From: CAZLMG01 sp964560765
Lineage (GTDB): Bacteria; Bdellovibrionota_B; Oligoflexia; Oligoflexales; CAZLMG01
NCBI GenBank assembly: GCA_964560765.1
Contig: CAZLMG010000042.1
Coordinates: forward strand, 1-41,125
Length of the DNA: 41,125 bases
Reading direction: 5' to 3'
Of the stretch, positions 16,441 through 25,963 are shown one piece after another (the stretch's first letter is position 1; every line of letters begins with the position of its first letter). The notes under the pieces were generated by a model, which was given only the letters and a program-made list of their open reading frames with translations, made no database searches and was not told the DNA's origin. The translations under genes and the position numbers were made by a program.

Positions 16441-16466
16441 CCGAAGAGTCATTGCTGACTCTTCGG
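16441..16466. terminator. Bidirectional hairpin terminator
   Basis: CCGAAGAGTCA (16441-16451) and TGACTCTTCGG (16456-16466) form a perfect 11-base stem with a TTGC loop. It starts one base after the stop of the plus-strand gene and lies 12 bases before the stop of the convergent lipoprotein gene, so it probably serves both. No long T tract follows on either strand. Confidence 0.65.
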
Positions 16467-16478
16467 CCCAAAGTCTGG

Positions 16479-17873
16479 CTAAAGTGTGATCAGCTGCTGG
16501 GTTCGCCTGCTGTTGGATTGCGAGATGATCTGGATGCCACTGCCCGTCAATTTCGCCACAATGAATGTGCTATCCGACTGGCGAATGCCGCTGAACGTGA
16601 CTTCTCGGCGATCCTTGGCATAAGAGATACTTGTGATCAAGTATTCACCGAAGTTGACGACCATCGATTGCTCATAACTTGTCATCTCTGCCGTGGATGA
16701 TGTCAATCGCGCAATCGCCGTGCGATACTGATCATCCATGACCAGCGCATAGAGCTGATCCATGTCCCCAACAATCGTGTGCACTGCAGGCGCTCCTTCG
16801 ATTGGAATCTTGACGGCGTCGGTCTGCGACACCCTGACCAAGAATGCGCTCTTTTGGCCTCCTGAGCCAAAGTCAGGAGCCCACACCACAGCATCGTTAG
16901 TGCCCAAGATGCCGCTGCAGTATGAAAACTCAAGAGGACTATTCATGCGATCCCACGGGTGGTTGGCGACATCCAACTGCCCATTAGACACACTTGCCAA
17001 TTGGATCTGTAAGCCCATTTCCGCGCTTGAGTACAGGAAGGTAGCCGCATCCCACGGCGCCGCAGACATGCAGCTCACCCAGTCCGCACGACCCGCGGTG
17101 TGCGTGGCCCCCTCTAAGGTTTTCACCATCAAGACTCGGCGAGCGAGCACGCGCGAATCCACAGCGAACATGACATCACCTCGGCCGTTGGCGGTAAAAG
17201 AGCCGATATGCCCATCCCCGCGGTGCACCAGATTTAAAGTAAGGTTGCTGATGTCCGTCAGATTGAGCTGATAGAGGGAGGAGTAGCCGGTATGCTCACC
17301 GGGGATTTGGCTATAACCACTGAAGTAGATGATTTTGCCGCTGGCGTCGGCACTGAAATTGGCGCTAGTCTCCTTATTAACATTGGGAGCGCAGTACAGC
17401 TGGCCCGTGCGAATCGCCAAGACGATGATTTGGCACGTTTGTTCTCCGCGATACAAGACATCGGCCATGGTCAATAGGAGATAGTCGCCAATTCTTTCCA
17501 AGGCACTGATACGATCCGTTGCCTGCGTGGATACAGGTGCCGGCCTAGGCGTTGTGCTGTCTCTCCCCACGAGATACAGGGTCCGTGCCCCGCCGTCACC
17601 TTGCAATGACAGTGAAGTGCCCGATTCCGCCAGCATAAAGGCAGTGATCTCATCCGGATTGTAGCCCGCTAATGCAGTCAGCAGCTCGCCGCCGCGACCA
17701 AAACTCGGCTCGGATTGATCCACTTGACTGGGGACGGCACCATCCGCATTTGCTTGTGGGGCTGCAACATCACTTACGGGTGCGGTTGTTGTCACGACCG
17801 TCTCCGTGTGCGATTCACATGCAAGGCTGAAGAGCGTCAAGACGATGCCGATGTTACCAACGATTCTATTCAT
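16479..17873 (-). CDS. Putative lipoprotein with beta-propeller-like body
   Basis: A 464-residue predicted lipoprotein with lipobox LFSLAC near residue 20, a Thr/Ala/Pro-rich linker (about 25-60) and a long beta-rich domain. The body repeats short strand-turn units such as LLLTMADVLYRG, GKIIYFSGYSQIPG, GDVMFAVDSRVL and REVTFSGIRQSD, reminiscent of WD40/TolB-like propellers, but no clear blade consensus can be counted. ATG 17873 is preferred because GGAG lies 11 bases upstream and the signal peptide starts properly; ATG 17882 overlaps the upstream stop as TGATG. It follows another lipoprotein gene with almost no gap, so the pair is likely one transcript. Function unknown. Confidence 0.6.
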   Translation of the reverse strand: MNRIVGNIGIVLTLFSLACESHTETVVTTTAPVSDVAAPQANADGAVPSQVDQSEPSFGRGGELLTALAGYNPDEITAFMLAESGTSLSLQGDGGARTLYLVGRDSTTPRPAPVSTQATDRISALERIGDYLLLTMADVLYRGEQTCQIIVLAIRTGQLYCAPNVNKETSANFSADASGKIIYFSGYSQIPGEHTGYSSLYQLNLTDISNLTLNLVHRGDGHIGSFTANGRGDVMFAVDSRVLARRVLMVKTLEGATHTAGRADWVSCMSAAPWDAATFLYSSAEMGLQIQLASVSNGQLDVANHPWDRMNSPLEFSYCSGILGTNDAVVWAPDFGSGGQKSAFLVRVSQTDAVKIPIEGAPAVHTIVGDMDQLYALVMDDQYRTAIARLTSSTAEMTSYEQSMVVNFGEYLITSISYAKDRREVTFSGIRQSDSTFIVAKLTGSGIQIISQSNSRRTQQLITL

Positions 17874-17881
17874 AACTTGCA

Positions 17882-19141
17882 TCACTCCAAGATGATTAGC
17901 GGCAAGAGGCCGCGTTCGGTGTTTTCTGACTCAGTCTTCTCGCGCGTCAATATTTGCAGGTCGGAAATACCCAAGCTGCCATCGCGATTGAAATCAAAGG
18001 GGTCGTCGATGGGCAGGACAGGCGGCAGGTTCGGATTGCCCAACGCTAACGCAAAGGCGTCCAAGTCGACGTTATTGACGAGTGTGTGCTCGGTGCTATC
18101 GCCCGTTTCGGCCACGGCGTTGCCAAATGCAAAGACTTTTGGAGCCAACAGACCCGTGCGTGCATTGGCCTGAAGCGCGACGCGCAGCCATTGATTGACG
18201 ATGCTGCCGTCGCGCCAGATGAGCGCGAGACGGTCCATGCCGTTCGCCAACTTGATGCGGGTGATGGTGGGCCATTCTGCACGCGGCCAATCAAGGGGCG
18301 AACCCACATTTCCGACCTGAAGGACTAGGTCATCTGGGCTGGGTATCGCGCGCAGAAATTCGACATCCAAGACAACTCCGTTGAGCCCCTGGCTAAAACT
18401 CGTGTAGTTGCGGAACGTCGCTGTCTCGCCCGGATTCAGCGGCACCTTGTCGGGAGCAATCGCATCAGCATCGGCAGCAGAAAAGTCGGCCGTAAATCCG
18501 TCATACGCTGAGTTATTGTAAAAGACGTGGACCGCACGCACCTGCGCCGCCTCACGCAAAAGATCGATGGTCAAAGACTCAAAGTAGCTGACCAGCAAAG
18601 ATCGAAGAATGGCGGCCGTTGGCTCTTGGCTCGTCGTAGCCACCTCGATGCGATCCGATGGCGCAAGAGGATGCGTCGAAAGGATCAGCGCATTGATATC
18701 ACTGCGCCGCATCCGATACTCAAAAGCCCCATTCTGTTCCACGCGCAGTCGATCTTGAATGCGGCCTCCGACCTGAACGGGCACATCGGTCGCCGCACCC
18801 TCACTGGTCAAACGCAAGCCCTCAAAGTCGCGGCTCGATGATTGATAAAGGGAAAGCTTTACGCGGGAGGGGTCTCCTGCATCTGTGGCTCGAACGCTGT
18901 CTTCCGGCCCACGAATGAGAATGTAATCTCCATCTGCAGACACGGCGATGGCTTCGGGATTCCGCAGGTAGCCAGGAACACCCTCACTGTCGCCGGAAGG
19001 TTTGCCGCTGCCCGTCAATTTTGCTGAGCCGGCGTCTTCGGCTGTAGGTTTCTCGGCACACGAGCCCAGGAGGGTCACCCAAGCGCCAAGACAAAGCATT
19101 CGCGCGAATGGCTGTTTCCAGGTTGTTGGTCGTTTCCCCAT
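17882..19141 (-). CDS. PGYL-motif lipoprotein with C-terminal dockerin-like EF-hand
   Basis: A 419-residue predicted lipoprotein with lipobox LLGSC (Cys28 region) and a Ser/Gly linker leading to EGVPGYLRNPEAIAV. That GxPGYL segment recurs in other lipoproteins of this window. The middle is beta-rich and unrecognised. Near the C-terminus DFNRDGSLGISDLQIL is a single calcium-binding loop of the dockerin/EF-hand type (D-x-N-x-D-G-x-I/L-x-x-x-D). Dockerin proper has two such loops; only one is clear here. A cell-surface, calcium-stabilised protein is likely. The following lipoprotein gene begins at its stop codon. Confidence 0.65.
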   Translation of the reverse strand: MGKRPTTWKQPFARMLCLGAWVTLLGSCAEKPTAEDAGSAKLTGSGKPSGDSEGVPGYLRNPEAIAVSADGDYILIRGPEDSVRATDAGDPSRVKLSLYQSSSRDFEGLRLTSEGAATDVPVQVGGRIQDRLRVEQNGAFEYRMRRSDINALILSTHPLAPSDRIEVATTSQEPTAAILRSLLVSYFESLTIDLLREAAQVRAVHVFYNNSAYDGFTADFSAADADAIAPDKVPLNPGETATFRNYTSFSQGLNGVVLDVEFLRAIPSPDDLVLQVGNVGSPLDWPRAEWPTITRIKLANGMDRLALIWRDGSIVNQWLRVALQANARTGLLAPKVFAFGNAVAETGDSTEHTLVNNVDLDAFALALGNPNLPPVLPIDDPFDFNRDGSLGISDLQILTREKTESENTERGLLPLIILE

Positions 19142-19210
19142 GAGAATTCCTAGACGTGTGCAGGATTCTGTCCTATCGGCCCGATTTTGCTTAAACTTTA
19201 CAATTTTTTT

Positions 19211-19237
19211 AGGGGCGGAAAGCCACCTCCCGCCCCT
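19211..19237. other. GC-rich hairpin downstream of a lipoprotein gene
   Basis: AGGGGCGG (19211-19218) and CCGCCCCT (19230-19237) form a perfect 8-base stem with an 11-base loop, just past the stop of the minus-strand lipoprotein gene at 19247. On that strand the stem is followed by A residues rather than T residues, so it is not a classical intrinsic terminator for that gene; it may protect the mRNA end. Confidence 0.4.
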
Positions 19238-19246
19238 GCTGCCCCC

Positions 19247-20131
19247 TTATTCAGCCGTTGGATATAAATACCCGCCACAGCTCTCGAACTTGAGAACCGA
19301 GTGGTCGCCTGGCCGCACCACAACCAATGCGCCCTGGCAGCCGTTGTGCACGTCAAACATGCCAAAATCCTGGACCTCGAACGAACATTCACGTTGCCCT
19401 GCTTCGGCGAGACACTTGCCGAAGACGTCAGGATTTTCCAGATTTTGGTAGTAACAGATATTTTTCATGCGCGGGTCGCTGAAGACGCAGGTGATCATCG
19501 CCGCATCAGGAGTGGTCGGCGGAAAGATCAAGTCAACCAGGACGCTACCCAAATCTGGTCGCTGCATGATTAATTCAATACGACGGTCGGCAAGGGTAAA
19601 GCGCTGGCTGTTACCGGTGTATTGTAGCTCACCAAGATCATTCCAAAGGTGAACCTCGACCTGATACTGCAACTGAGCAGAAAGTTGGTTCAGCAGCAAT
19701 TGGATTGACGAGCAGCTGATGGAAAAAGACTCGGCGTACTGGGATGCGCCGCCCGTGTGATCATATTCGGTCATGACCACGTGCATTTTGCCGACGATTG
19801 GAACCTGCGGACCATCAGCGCAGCCCACTAGAATGCGGTTGGGTGCAGCTGGATTCTGGTCGGGCATATCTGGCCAATTTGGTGGCAGTGGGGCAGCGTC
19901 ACCTTCATTAGATGGGATGCTGGACGCACCGCCTTCATCACCACTCTGCAACAGTGAAAAGAAGCCCTCGGTCGGAATCTTCAGTGAAAACTCGACGCTA
20001 TCGCGGGAGTCATCGAAGGTGCTGACTGTCCCAGGCCGCGTCTTGGTTTCCGTAGTCTGGCGAGCCAAAGGGCCGGCACAGGCGGCTAGATTGAACAAGG
20101 CGACGACGCCGACTATCTTGTTGAAACCCAT
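19247..20131 (-). CDS. Cysteine-containing putative lipoprotein
   Basis: A 294-residue predicted lipoprotein with lipobox LAAC at about residue 18. A linker with a run of Pro and Asp (about 75-95) precedes a beta-rich domain with several cysteines (VGCADG, SISCSSI, ITCVFSD, NICYYQ, GKCLAEAGQREC, NGCQGA, FESCGGY), probably disulfide-bonded. The segment SAQLQYQVEVHLWNDLGELQYTGNS resembles an Ig-like carbohydrate- or surface-binding strand pattern, but no family is recognised. The start is supported by AAGGAG 8 bases upstream. Tandem 11-base repeats lie in the promoter-side intergenic region. Confidence 0.6.
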   Translation of the reverse strand: MGFNKIVGVVALFNLAACAGPLARQTTETKTRPGTVSTFDDSRDSVEFSLKIPTEGFFSLLQSGDEGGASSIPSNEGDAAPLPPNWPDMPDQNPAAPNRILVGCADGPQVPIVGKMHVVMTEYDHTGGASQYAESFSISCSSIQLLLNQLSAQLQYQVEVHLWNDLGELQYTGNSQRFTLADRRIELIMQRPDLGSVLVDLIFPPTTPDAAMITCVFSDPRMKNICYYQNLENPDVFGKCLAEAGQRECSFEVQDFGMFDVHNGCQGALVVVRPGDHSVLKFESCGGYLYPTAE

Positions 20132-20495
20132 GGCGCACTCCTTTTGATTTTCCTGGTTGATGACTGTTCTGGTAGGGGGTTACCAAGCAACCGCCGTGCC
20201 CGCCCGGGACCCACCTGGGACCCACCTGGGACCCACCTGGGAGGAGGTAATATAAATTAATAATTACAAGTTGTTATCAGGCGTCTAGGCGGCTGAGGGG
20301 GGGTTACCAGGGATGTTTACAAGCCTTACCCTACACGATCATAGCGACCCAAGAACCTTCGTATTTATTCATTAATATTGTAGAAAATTGTTCCGACAAG
20401 GAAACAGTGGCGTCGCGGCCCGCATATCAGGGACATGTAATTCCATATCTTGTTGTATTTTAAGATTAATTACTATTTATCAGCGTGGAGATCTC
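20132..20495. other. Divergent regulatory region with repeats
   Basis: A 364-base region between divergent genes. It carries three tandem 11-base repeats (20206-20238), two copies of GGGGGTTACCA (20175-20185 and 20299-20309) about 124 bases apart, and AT-rich segments at about 20245-20275 and 20360-20480 that probably contain promoters. No gene is supported; the open frame from 20388 is best read as starting at GTG 20496. Confidence 0.5.
20206..20238. repeat. Three tandem copies of an 11-base repeat
   Basis: GGGACCCACCT is repeated three times without mismatch (20206-20216, 20217-20227, 20228-20238), followed by a partial GGGA. An 11-base period places each copy on nearly the same helix face, as for direct-repeat regulator sites; slippage-type repeat expansion is the plain alternative. 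Confidence 0.8.
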
Positions 20496-21668
20496 GTGTC
20501 CTGGAGCCGAGTTCAAATCGATGCAGCTAAAGCCAGGATCAAACCAGAAATTGACGCCCTGCGCGCAAGCTCGCCCCCCCAATCCGTCTTGCGTGCAATC
20601 TTGCATCGTATCGAAACCCTCAAGGATCAGAGCAACAGCCAAGCCCAGATGGAGCTGTACGTTTTCTGCATTCATGCGTTGCTGCAACACGTGCGATCTG
20701 GCGGTCTGACCGACCGACAAATTGAAAAGCTGCGTGATCTAGTCAACTCCCTGCTATTTTTGAATGGCATTCAACCAGGAACCTCGCATCTCGGATTCTT
20801 GTTTGGTGAGTTGCATCTGGCCCTCTCGCAGATCTTTCGAAACAAGAGCCACGTTCGCTCGGCATGGGAGCAACAATTAGCCATGCTCCTTTCGCGAAGG
20901 AGCCCGGCAACTCCCGCTGGCTTTCACGAGTTCACGATGGCCAATCGCTCCCTGCGTCTCGGCAACGCAACAGTGGCACTCGCACAATTTCAAGTAGCTC
21001 AGCAGCATGACCTATCACCGGCTGCCTACGAACGATGTCATGTGGGCCAGATCCAATGCTTGCGCCTATCTGGTCAAGTCGAGGCGGCGCAGCAGTTGGC
21101 AGCCGAACTGCAGGGATCGGAATTTTCTGACCCGGACGTTTTCCGAGAGCTTTCCTGGGAGCGCCTTCTGCTACGTTGCCAAAGTGAAAAATCACTCGAG
21201 CCAATCCTCAGGGCGGTGCGCAAGGGCCATCCACACTTCTTGGCGCCTTACCTCGTGGAAGCCAGCCTGTGGGTGAAAATCTTCCCTAGCACCGACATCA
21301 TTTCGTCCGTACCCAAAATGACGACACTGGCCCGCATGGCAGACATGCAGCCGCGTCAACTGGGGCAAGTTTTTCTCACGGCCTTGCAGCTGGATCAATG
21401 CTACGACTTTGCCATTCCGCTGCATTACCGGATCCGCGATTTGGGGGACGCCGTGCACTGTATGGATCTCGTCCCAGCCATTGATCTCGTGCTGCTCATG
21501 TGGGCAGCTGCCAGTCGTTGGCTATCCCGGTCCAAGGCTTTTGAATTAGCCGATGTCGCGCTGAGCGAGTACATGGCTCTGAGTTTGCGCCTGAGCTGTG
21601 GTCGATCTCGCGACGTGCTGGGCTTTGTCGGCGATCTCTACGAGCGCGATTGGTGCCATCTAGGTTGA
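20496..21668 (+). CDS. TPR-like helical protein, paralogue 1
   Basis: A 390-residue all-helical protein with no signal peptide. It is clearly paralogous to the gene at 36088: compare HVRSGGLTDRQIEKL with HLRTGGLNERQIKRL, and RSAWEQQLAMLLS with RSAWNQQLAVMWA, at matching positions. The middle third (about 150-250) has helix pairs like TPR units: RLGNATVALAQFQVAQQHDL, YERCHVGQIQCLRLSGQVEAAQQL. It is probably a cytoplasmic scaffold. GTG 20496 is preferred because GGAG lies 5 bases upstream and homology to the paralogue begins there. It is followed after 31 bases by the pseudo-peptidase gene on the same strand. Confidence 0.65.
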   Translation: MSWSRVQIDAAKARIKPEIDALRASSPPQSVLRAILHRIETLKDQSNSQAQMELYVFCIHALLQHVRSGGLTDRQIEKLRDLVNSLLFLNGIQPGTSHLGFLFGELHLALSQIFRNKSHVRSAWEQQLAMLLSRRSPATPAGFHEFTMANRSLRLGNATVALAQFQVAQQHDLSPAAYERCHVGQIQCLRLSGQVEAAQQLAAELQGSEFSDPDVFRELSWERLLLRCQSEKSLEPILRAVRKGHPHFLAPYLVEASLWVKIFPSTDIISSVPKMTTLARMADMQPRQLGQVFLTALQLDQCYDFAIPLHYRIRDLGDAVHCMDLVPAIDLVLLMWAAASRWLSRSKAFELADVALSEYMALSLRLSCGRSRDVLGFVGDLYERDWCHLG

Positions 21669-21699
21669 CGCTAGCGCTGCAAGTCGCGATACTGGGGGC

Positions 21700-24483
21700 A
21701 TGAAATCGAGCCGCCATCTTTTGTTTCCGAGGTCCTATCCGCGAATGCCTCTCTACGCAGTGGCACTGCTTGTCAATGCCGCACATGCGCAAGCTTCTAC
21801 GGAGATTCCTGAATACAACCTGACCGTCACCATCGCCGAAGCGGACGAAGACGATCTGACGCGCGTCGTGACCAACATGGAGATCATCAACTGGGGCACG
21901 TCAGAAACGCCTCCCCGAGCGCGCTGCCTGTACCTACCATATAATACTCCTGACTATGATTTCGATCCAGCACGCAACTTTGACTTGTTACCCCAACGCT
22001 ATGCCAAATCCACGCCACGCTCCGGCTCGTCCGTCGTGACGATCGCCACTCCAGGTATCACTCAAGAGTGGGTCGAACCCTATTTATTGAAATTGACCAG
22101 CCCCGAACCGATCCAACGTCTGCAGCTGACCATCGATTCTACTCCCCCGCGTTGGCCAGATGCCGATAATGATGAGTGGTTTTATGCAGACTTTTTCGGG
22201 TCACCACTGGCCGAATGCCCGGACGACAGCGATAATTATCGCAGCTTCAAAACCATCGACCGCGCCGCGATTCGTGGCACCTTGAACTTCCCCGTCAATT
22301 GGCAAGTCGCTTCCAATGCTGTCAGCGGTCCCGTGGCCTCGACGGTTGAAAAGAGGCTGCAGGCACCCCTACGCCTCGAAGCCGGAAAATTCGCTTTTGC
22401 CCTCGCTCGCCACTACCACCACGTCGTCGAGCAGATGGAGGGCGTCACCGTCGAAATCTTTCATCGCACCGACGAATTCTTGGCCATACAATCCAGTTTG
22501 CGCCTAGGCATGCAGCAGCATGTACGCCTCTTCGGTCGCTTTCCATTCGAAAAGTTAGTCTTGGTTGAAACAGCCGAGCTCGAACGTTCGGCACTGCCCG
22601 GCATGATTGCGCTCAACCGCCCCCATCAGCCGGGCTTGGACAAAGTGCAGAAGGATATCCTCAACTGGAGTCAGTGGCAGCTCACAACGTTCTTAGCCGA
22701 ACAGTGGTTTGGCGCATCCATTTCAACATCCCTCGACGACTTCTGGCTGCTGCGCGGATTTGCTGAGTTTGCTGCAGGAATCGCGCTCTTATCTGATCCA
22801 GACACCCACGACCTGTTTGCCGATGGTGCCAAAATTTCAGGGAAACTCTCTTTCACCTATCGGCAAATGCAGGATCTCGTGGCTGCCGCGTTGACTTACT
22901 TGCAACCGGAAAATGCGCTCACAACGAACAACGGAGTCAGCAAAGATGCCTTCGCCGATCAGCATGCACTGAGTTACATTCGTCATTCCTTAGCGCTGCG
23001 CCAGTTGTATTGGAGTCTGGGTGAAGAAAATTTCCGATCGATGCTGGCCAGCTTTGCGGAAAAGAACCAGTTTCGTCGGATCACCCCCGAGTTGTTTTTA
23101 CGGCATCTGCGTCAGCAGGTTACCAAAAAGGACGATTTGGCATCAGCTGGTGAGATGCTGCTTTGGTGGTGGACAACCGATAAGTGGCCAGATTTTTACA
23201 TCCATGACGTCAATTCGGTCGTCGAAAAGTCCGCATCCAAACCTGAACGCTGGCGCACCCGAATCGAGGTCGCGAGCTCCGGTGACTTCCGCTTTCCTGT
23301 CGACGTCGTCGCCGTCGATCGGCAAGGCCATAAAGTGAGGGGCACCACTAAGTCGACAGCCAAACCCACGCTCGCAACGGTGGAATTTCTGTCGGACTCC
23401 CCCATCGACCGGGTGATCATCGATCCGGATGAAAAGACGTTCGACTGGAATCGTTTCGACAACAACAACGCCTGGCCAAAAGTCTACTTCTTGCCCGGCG
23501 GAGCCAAATCATTCCCCAGCGATGCGTATACAGTTTTCTGGCTACCTCTGTTTTCCAAGCTCCCCGGCGAGCCCTTTACCTTGCTGTTAGCGGCCCAAGG
23601 ATTCAAGTACATCCATAGCGCCTTTACCGGGATATTGTCGTACGTGCCATCGGAAGATCGACTTGGCGGATCTTGGAGTTACTTGGCCGACTTTCCGCAA
23701 ATCGGCGGTTACACCGTTGCCGAGGTGATTCAAGACCACGGCCTATCGACGCGCGGTGAGCGAATTATGCAAGTTGGTTTCTATAAAATGCCATTTCTGA
23801 TTCGCGAGCCGAGTCTTGAACTAGGAATTCAGGTGCGCAATCGGCAGACCTTGGGCGATCCAGAATCGATGCATCAGGTCGTTTCCTTGCGATCGATGCT
23901 GGTACCTCTGAATAGTTATGGCCCCTGCAAATACTTTCTAAAATCGGACTACGAATATGCAGTACCTTCCGATCACAACGCCATCGACTATCGCCGGTTC
24001 ACCTTTTTCGGCGATACCTCTTGCCGCATATTTTCTGGACTTGATATGGGCCTGCGGCTGTTTCGGGGCTCTCTGGATGTGCGCGGCGAGGCCCCCGAGA
24101 ACACGTACTTCATCCCCCAAAATTTGAAGGAAGCTCGGCTGCGCATCGATAGTCCGCTGCTGGAAAATGTGTCCGCCGTGACGTCGCTGGGCGTCGACGC
24201 GCTCGTCCCCTTTGGGCTACCGCTGCCCGATAGTTTGTACATCTTGAAGCGCGATGCCCGCTGGCGACTGTTTTACGATTTGGGAAGGACGTCTGCCCCC
24301 GATGGCCGTTTTGCTGATGCTGGTTTTGGGGTTTCCCTGCCCTTTGGCGGCGATCTCGTGGGAAAGGGCTCGATTTCTGTTTTGAACTTTTCTGCACTGG
24401 TGGTGCTGTTTCGCGACATAGACGGAGTCAAGTCCACCAACCCGGGTGTGCTGTTTGACTTTGATTTTTTCGGCAAGCTTTAG
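21700..24483 (+). CDS. M1-peptidase-like envelope protein lacking catalytic residues
   Basis: A 927-residue exported protein (signal peptide ending AAHAQA). Residues about 200-500 follow the M1 aminopeptidase plan: FGRFPFEKLVLVE, then QLTTFLAEQWFG (327-338) where active enzymes read HExxHQWFG, then FWLLRGFAEF where they read WLNEGFAxY. The HExxH zinc site is TFLAE here and the glutamate ligand is Arg352, so it cannot bind zinc in the normal way. LRQLYWSLGEENFRSMLASFAEK matches the helical part of M1. The final 350 residues are beta-rich with aromatic ends (FYKMPFLIREPSLELGIQVR, FGVSLPFGGDLV), suggesting an outer-membrane-associated barrel or sandwich. A scaffolding or binding role is inferred. 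Confidence 0.65.
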   Translation: MKSSRHLLFPRSYPRMPLYAVALLVNAAHAQASTEIPEYNLTVTIAEADEDDLTRVVTNMEIINWGTSETPPRARCLYLPYNTPDYDFDPARNFDLLPQRYAKSTPRSGSSVVTIATPGITQEWVEPYLLKLTSPEPIQRLQLTIDSTPPRWPDADNDEWFYADFFGSPLAECPDDSDNYRSFKTIDRAAIRGTLNFPVNWQVASNAVSGPVASTVEKRLQAPLRLEAGKFAFALARHYHHVVEQMEGVTVEIFHRTDEFLAIQSSLRLGMQQHVRLFGRFPFEKLVLVETAELERSALPGMIALNRPHQPGLDKVQKDILNWSQWQLTTFLAEQWFGASISTSLDDFWLLRGFAEFAAGIALLSDPDTHDLFADGAKISGKLSFTYRQMQDLVAAALTYLQPENALTTNNGVSKDAFADQHALSYIRHSLALRQLYWSLGEENFRSMLASFAEKNQFRRITPELFLRHLRQQVTKKDDLASAGEMLLWWWTTDKWPDFYIHDVNSVVEKSASKPERWRTRIEVASSGDFRFPVDVVAVDRQGHKVRGTTKSTAKPTLATVEFLSDSPIDRVIIDPDEKTFDWNRFDNNNAWPKVYFLPGGAKSFPSDAYTVFWLPLFSKLPGEPFTLLLAAQGFKYIHSAFTGILSYVPSEDRLGGSWSYLADFPQIGGYTVAEVIQDHGLSTRGERIMQVGFYKMPFLIREPSLELGIQVRNRQTLGDPESMHQVVSLRSMLVPLNSYGPCKYFLKSDYEYAVPSDHNAIDYRRFTFFGDTSCRIFSGLDMGLRLFRGSLDVRGEAPENTYFIPQNLKEARLRIDSPLLENVSAVTSLGVDALVPFGLPLPDSLYILKRDARWRLFYDLGRTSAPDGRFADAGFGVSLPFGGDLVGKGSISVLNFSALVVLFRDIDGVKSTNPGVLFDFDFFGKL

Positions 24484-24510
24484 CGCAGCAGCTCGCCGCC
24501 TCATGCGATC

Positions 24511-25875
24511 TCATTGCCCATTGATGCAGTATAGGGGAAAGGCCTGATCACAATCGAAGCGCGCGTCTTTTATCCAAAGACTCGTCGTCCTTGTGAAATC
24601 ACCAATCCCGCCTTCGTAATTGACCGGATCGTTGCTCGTCCAGTTGTTGCAATTGTCATAGGCCGAGGTCCCGTCCACTTCGGTTCCTGTCCAGGCGTGC
24701 CGAATGCCTTGCCAGGTTGTCTCGCCATTTTGGTCGAACTGAACCGAGTGTTCCAGTTCAAGAATACTTGTGAGCCACAGAGCGCTGAGGTTAGGAGCTA
24801 TGCGCTGCCCTAACATGTTAAAGACTTCTCCCGTTGACTGCAAACGACTTGCCGCTGACGTTCCCGTGTCACTGAGGACAGCTTTCCACGTACCAGGTAG
24901 GCTCGCCGCATTGGCTGAGAATTGGCAGACAGCATCGGCACCCGTCAAGCCACCCAGGTCTCCCGGATACGTATCGGCCGTCACAAATATCAGGTGGGCG
25001 CCGGACGGCACATCTGGAGGTGGCTCTGCAGGCGGACTCCACGGCGCGAGGTCAAAGGTTGTTCCAGGGGAAGCGATACCAAGCGCATCGATCGTGCAGA
25101 CGCGCACCAACCAACTCTCGGCGGGGTTAAGTTCATCGATGGTGGCCTGATAGACACCCGGCTCATTGAGTGCGGAGTAGCCACCGGCACAAGTGTCCAT
25201 AGGTTGAGTAGCCCGATTCATGCCAAGCATGTGCCGTCGCGACGCTTGTCCAGATGTCGAGGCAAAGGAAATTTGTGCGGGACCCGTATCCGATGCCCAA
25301 GCTGCTGTGAGGTGCGTCGGCTCCTGGTCGCGTGACACGGCGGTATACCCTGCTGGCGGGCTGCCATCAATCGCATCCACAAACACAAATGCTTCATCGC
25401 CATAGATTAGCGAGAACAGAGCCGCAAAGCACACACGATGTTCATCAAAATACATATGAGTCGGCGGGATGAAAATGCGCTGGGAAATGAGCGCAACGCC
25501 AGTATTCGCTGATATACCTGCAGCCGTCGTACATACCTGAACGGGCGTCGTGCTAATTTCATCCCCTGTGGGGACCTCCGACATTTGAATCTCGACAGGC
25601 GAGGTCAGGCCGGTAATGCCCGTATTGCCCGAAGTAACATAGGCGGCAACGGCACCATTCAGAACATGATCGGTGATGGTTCTCCCCACGGGAAAGTGCA
25701 TCTCAACCAGTCGATCTGAAGTAAATACTAAGTAGCCCGGTAACTCTCGATCAGAGCCGGCGCGCGTTCCACCGCCCCGCGCATTTCCCGCGTCCGCGCT
25801 CTGCGAACTCGTACGCGTGCAGGAGATACACACAACCAGGAACAAGACGTTGACGATGCGCAGCCTGTGTAACAT
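24511..25875 (-). CDS. PGYL-motif lipoprotein with DUF1554 domain
   Basis: A 454-residue predicted lipoprotein with lipobox VCISC at about residue 19 and a Gly/Ser linker leading to RELPGYLVFTSDRLVEMHFP, the shared PGYL segment. Its middle part has fibronectin/Ig-like strands. Residues about 300-454 match DUF1554: FVTADTYPGDLGGLTGADAVCQ, LPGTWKAVLSDTG, HAWTGTEVDG, CNNWTS and the end FPLYCINGQ. DUF1554 is found in Leptospira and other surface proteins, probably with a C-type-lectin-like fold; its ligand is not established. It is divergent from a second PGYL lipoprotein gene, with about 90 bases between them. Confidence 0.75.
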   Translation of the reverse strand: MLHRLRIVNVLFLVVCISCTRTSSQSADAGNARGGGTRAGSDRELPGYLVFTSDRLVEMHFPVGRTITDHVLNGAVAAYVTSGNTGITGLTSPVEIQMSEVPTGDEISTTPVQVCTTAAGISANTGVALISQRIFIPPTHMYFDEHRVCFAALFSLIYGDEAFVFVDAIDGSPPAGYTAVSRDQEPTHLTAAWASDTGPAQISFASTSGQASRRHMLGMNRATQPMDTCAGGYSALNEPGVYQATIDELNPAESWLVRVCTIDALGIASPGTTFDLAPWSPPAEPPPDVPSGAHLIFVTADTYPGDLGGLTGADAVCQFSANAASLPGTWKAVLSDTGTSAASRLQSTGEVFNMLGQRIAPNLSALWLTSILELEHSVQFDQNGETTWQGIRHAWTGTEVDGTSAYDNCNNWTSNDPVNYEGGIGDFTRTTSLWIKDARFDCDQAFPLYCINGQ

Positions 25876-25963
25876 GACCTGCCCTGGACAGTTCCCTTTC
25901 TAATCGGTCAGATGGAGGGAAACATTGAGGATTAATTTATGAAAGTTAAGCCATACCCAAAAC

